Below are positions 60,927 through 64,000 of a stretch of DNA of 64,000 nucleotides, piece after piece. Each line of letters begins with the position of its first letter. Position 1 is the first letter of the stretch. Made by a program: the position numbers and the translations under genes. The stretch is from assembly GCF_020921035.1 (NCBI RefSeq), contig NC_063159.1, positions 9,712,501 to 9,776,500 of the forward strand, in the 5' to 3' direction. The notes beneath the pieces are model-generated. The model was not told where the DNA came from. It did not search any database and worked only from the letters and a program-made list of their open reading frames with translations. The stretch is from Rhodamnia argentea. Lineage: Eukaryota > Streptophyta > Magnoliopsida > Myrtales > Myrtaceae.

Positions 60927-63900
60927 CTATCTTCCATCACCGTCGCCGCCATATTGTGTAGAATTCCCATTCCAGAAAGAATTTCTATCGCCGAAACGAT
61001 TATCATCTTCGTCACGCTTCAGAGTATGTATGTTGCTACCGAAAGGGGATGATGTCGGTCTCCTGCTCCCGCCCTCAGCTCTGATTCCCGTAGAAGTGTT
61101 CTGATTTGTCGAGGCACGGAGATTTGGTCCTTCCATTCTTGCCAAGTTATTAGGAGGAGGAGTAGGATCTGAAACATCAATGACAATATAAACAAGTGAA
61201 TACGGTTCTTTTCCAGATCAATTAAGCTATATAAGCAAAATCTAGTCTCAGAAAGCAATGACAGAAACTGCACTGAACCAAAAATTTCTGCTCCCAAAGG
61301 ACGACATAATGCGCAAAACTTGCCAGGCATGGCACCTATCATTACCATAGCAATTGGCATTCACAGGTAATACTACGGCTCCAGCAAGTACAATCTATGT
61401 GCATGACCCACTCAACATAAGCAGCAATCACTTTTACCAAAAAAAAACATAAGCAGCAATCACACATCCATCCAGCAAACTAAAGAAGAGGAGCGCGTCA
61501 GTCCGAAAGGTAAGGACCATGAAAGTTCAATGAACTTCATCCATCACTTTAAAAATTTTCCTATGCTAATTAAATTCCAACAATCAATAACAACAAAGCC
61601 ACAAATAAAATTGACTGCATGAGAAACTGCACATCATATCCAAAAACCATATCCATAATTTACTCATAAATAGCAGGTTCAAGTGTAATCTATCTAGGAA
61701 CCATCTGGTAAGCAATAATGCTGTTTTGTTGCACTCTGATTTTTCTATGATGCCTCCTCATGGCGCTGATGTACTCGTGGACAATGCTTCCAGTCCTTTC
61801 AAATGAATTTCCAGTTTTTTACCGAAAAAATTTGAAGAATCTTGAATGTGCTGACCACATCAATGCCTCATTTTGATGCTTATGCCAGGGCTAGGAACAT
61901 CTTCTCAAAATCAAACCAAGCCAACACAACAAGATCAATTTCTCGAGATTAGAGAGACTAAGGGTACTGCCATGAGCTATTTAATCCTATGTCGAACCTG
62001 ATGAGCGGAACGTGCCCCCAAGATAAGAAAGTGGATTCACGTAGGACAAGATTCTTCTCATAATTCCAAAGTACCCTCCATTATTTCCATCAGAAGAATC
62101 ATCAGTTGGACTTGGTAGGTGCTGGGACAGGGAACCTCCTCTATTATGATTAGTGCCTCTTTCTAGTGGAACCACCATCAATGCTTGTCTACCAACCAGT
62201 TGCAGCTCCAACAAAGATCTGTCCAAATCTACATTAACAACATAAAAGCTGCAATGTGAACTTATAAACAGCATTTTAGCTGGAAGAGGACGACATTTTA
62301 TGGCAAGCACACTGCTGTAAGAGAAAATAAAACCCATGTAAATGAAATAAAAATTACAGGCTAAAAAATTGGCGACAAACCAAACAGGACATTTTAACAC
62401 TAAAACTTTAGGACTGTGGACATGGATTAGAGACGGCATTGCAGGGAGGCACATGGAATGGAGACACTTCTATTACACTTGAATCCGATCTAATATTTCA
62501 CAGGCGTTACCACCTTATGATATCCACACACAACGAAAGAAGTGTGTCATCATACCAATAACACTTGTGCTCTCCCTATTAAATAACAATACATGCACTG
62601 CTAATGTCTACAGAAATATTAAGACAGTGCACATTAGCACATCCTTTTCAATGCTACTTACCTGACTGGAGGGTAAATCACAAATCTTGTCCCTTAAGTT
62701 GAGTAACTAATGAATTCAAGAAGCAGATATTACAATGTCACGTTCAACATAGATATTTCAGATTTCTCTGAGTGCTTACATATCCCAAATGTCAGGTTCT
62801 ATGATCCTACTATACCAAGTACATCTAGATATTCTTAAGTGTTCCAGAAGGCAGAAACAACAGATCCATCCCTTGACCTCAGGATAATGGCGCCACGATC
62901 ATCTTGCTATCAACCGTTTCCATGAAGTAACATCCTAGCTGTTGTGTACACAACAGCACTAGGACAGCCATGTTCTTAAACTTAACATCATTCATCACCA
63001 TGCCACTACTGTTAAGCGGTCCCTCTGGATGGCAAATTACCCCACAAACGAAAAACCAGCACAGGCTGCCCAGACTGAGCCGAAAATTCAACTACCCTTC
63101 TTATCACCCCACACTTGAGAAATTAAAACACCCTGGCCAGATTGAAGTGAAAATTCAACTATCATTTCTTACCTAACTGCTTCAGTTTTCAGGTAAAATT
63201 GTTTCTAGCCAGATTCAAACTCATGTCTTAGCAAAATGTTCAGATTATCAAACTCAGGAAGACTTGTCCTCCTGGCCCTGTAACATGTCCCAATTCCCTT
63301 GATCAATTTCAGTCTTGGGTTGAGGAAACTCCATAATAGCTTTTCACTGATATTTTCTGTGGCCAAATGCTGAGTCATATCTATAGGATTTAACATGCTC
63401 CCGCCACCCTATCCTTATTGATTACCATTCTAGACAGAAACCTGTAAAAAATAAATTCCCAGGAAAACTAAGCTTACCCAATTAAATACTTGACTTGAAA
63501 GGTAAACCCAACATCAGTAACACTTTTAAGAGACATCATGTGCAGACTCGGCTACGTTTTGCTTACCACTTCTAAGACAAAGCAAGACTCGCGCTTCATA
63601 GATGAACCAAGACATACAAGCCAAACAAAGCCAAATCTAGATAAGTGAACGCACTAGAAATAGTTCCTTCATCACAAGAATGTAAGAAATGATGCTTCCA
63701 GATAAGCTAAAAGAATCGCTTAGCCAGAAAATAAAGTGATTGACTTGATGAATTAGCCAATCTGATTATCGAGGGGTTCAGAAAAGATCTGCATAATCAT
63801 ACCTTGATCAGTAAATACCTTTCGAGGATATGGAATGGCCAAATTGTAGGAGTTAATGTTACCATCTTGATTTTTGTCCACGTACTCTTTGACCACTCTC

Positions 63901-64000
63901 AAAGTGCTTGTCACAGAGAACTTGTGTTGAAGACTTATACTGTTGGGCAAGCGGATACTTAAATGGACATCCATTGATTGACTACCACTGGGACGTTTGC
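60927..64000 (-). CDS. Plant UBX-domain protein (PUX11-like), 3' part
   Basis: The gene runs off the right edge, so the 5' exons are not in the window. Visible exons on the minus strand: 64000-63803 (partial), 62228-61998, 61168-60927. Phases agree. The protein part reads KRPSGSQSMDVHLSIRLPNS, a ubiquitin-like UBX fold (LQHKFSVTSTLRVVKEYV, YNLAIPYPRKVFTDQDL, LQLVGRQALMVVP), then a Gly/Ser-rich tail with a hydrophobic-aromatic motif (GGYFGIMRRILSYVNPLSYL) and a conserved end NIHTLKRDEDDNRFGDRN plus FWNGNSTQYGGDGDGR. UBX domains bind the N domain of the AAA ATPase CDC48, so an adaptor role in protein extraction or degradation is likely. By memory this resembles Arabidopsis At2g43210. The Met at 63974 is probably internal, because the frame is open to the window edge. 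Confidence 0.85.

Noticed and set aside
1..64000. CRISPR arrays, bacterial operons or a prokaryotic defence system
   Set aside because: All supported genes are intron-containing plant genes; the repeats are mobile-element or microsatellite types without regular spacers.

Overview
The window is nuclear DNA of a eudicot plant. Every gene found is a multi-exon plant gene with GT-AG introns, several proteins carry organelle transit peptides, and the gaps hold plant-type mobile elements (Copia LTR element, Mutator-like elements, foldback/MITE-like repeats, tRNA-derived SINE-like repeats) and pyrimidine microsatellites in 5' leaders. I cannot name the species; a rosid is plausible but that is a guess.

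Layout, left to right. 1171-6328 (-): biotin synthase BIO2, six exons, 386 aa. 6.3-10.5 kb: repeat-rich gap. 12138-20904 (+): nucleotide-sugar (CMP-sialic-acid-like) transporter, 14 coding exons, 404 aa; its third intron holds an LTR-like segment and a probable Pack-MULE carrying a broken piece of a plant atypical dual-specificity phosphatase gene. 22657-29522 (+): conserved plant protein of unknown function, probably plastid targeted, with one membrane segment, 482 aa. 30253-36516 (-): Gemin2/SIP1-family snRNP assembly factor, 685 aa. 38162-40930 (-): Pti1-like cytoplasmic protein kinase, 362 aa, with a short upstream ORF. 41.8-48.6 kb: transposon nest, made of a foldback repeat followed by a Mutator-like element with a perfect 9-bp target-site duplication, itself split by a full-length but decayed Copia element with a 5-bp target-site duplication. 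49749-57751 (-): 2-isopropylmalate synthase, 12 exons, 636 aa, with the leucine-feedback domain. 57.8-60.9 kb: duplicated repeats. 60927-64000 (-): 3' part of a plant UBX-domain gene that runs off the right edge.

The genes are not an operon and do not share one pathway: biotin synthesis in mitochondria, leucine synthesis in plastids, Golgi sugar-nucleotide transport, snRNP assembly, kinase signalling and a probable CDC48 adaptor. What links them is position. From memory, several have closest Arabidopsis relatives near one another on chromosome 2 (about At2g43210-At2g43360), which suggests conserved microsynteny. The most notable features are the mobile elements: two Mutator-like insertions with readable target-site duplications, one carrying an intron-containing host gene fragment that has lost its catalytic arginine and the other hosting a nested Copia. 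I did not find a convincing novel enzymatic or defence system.
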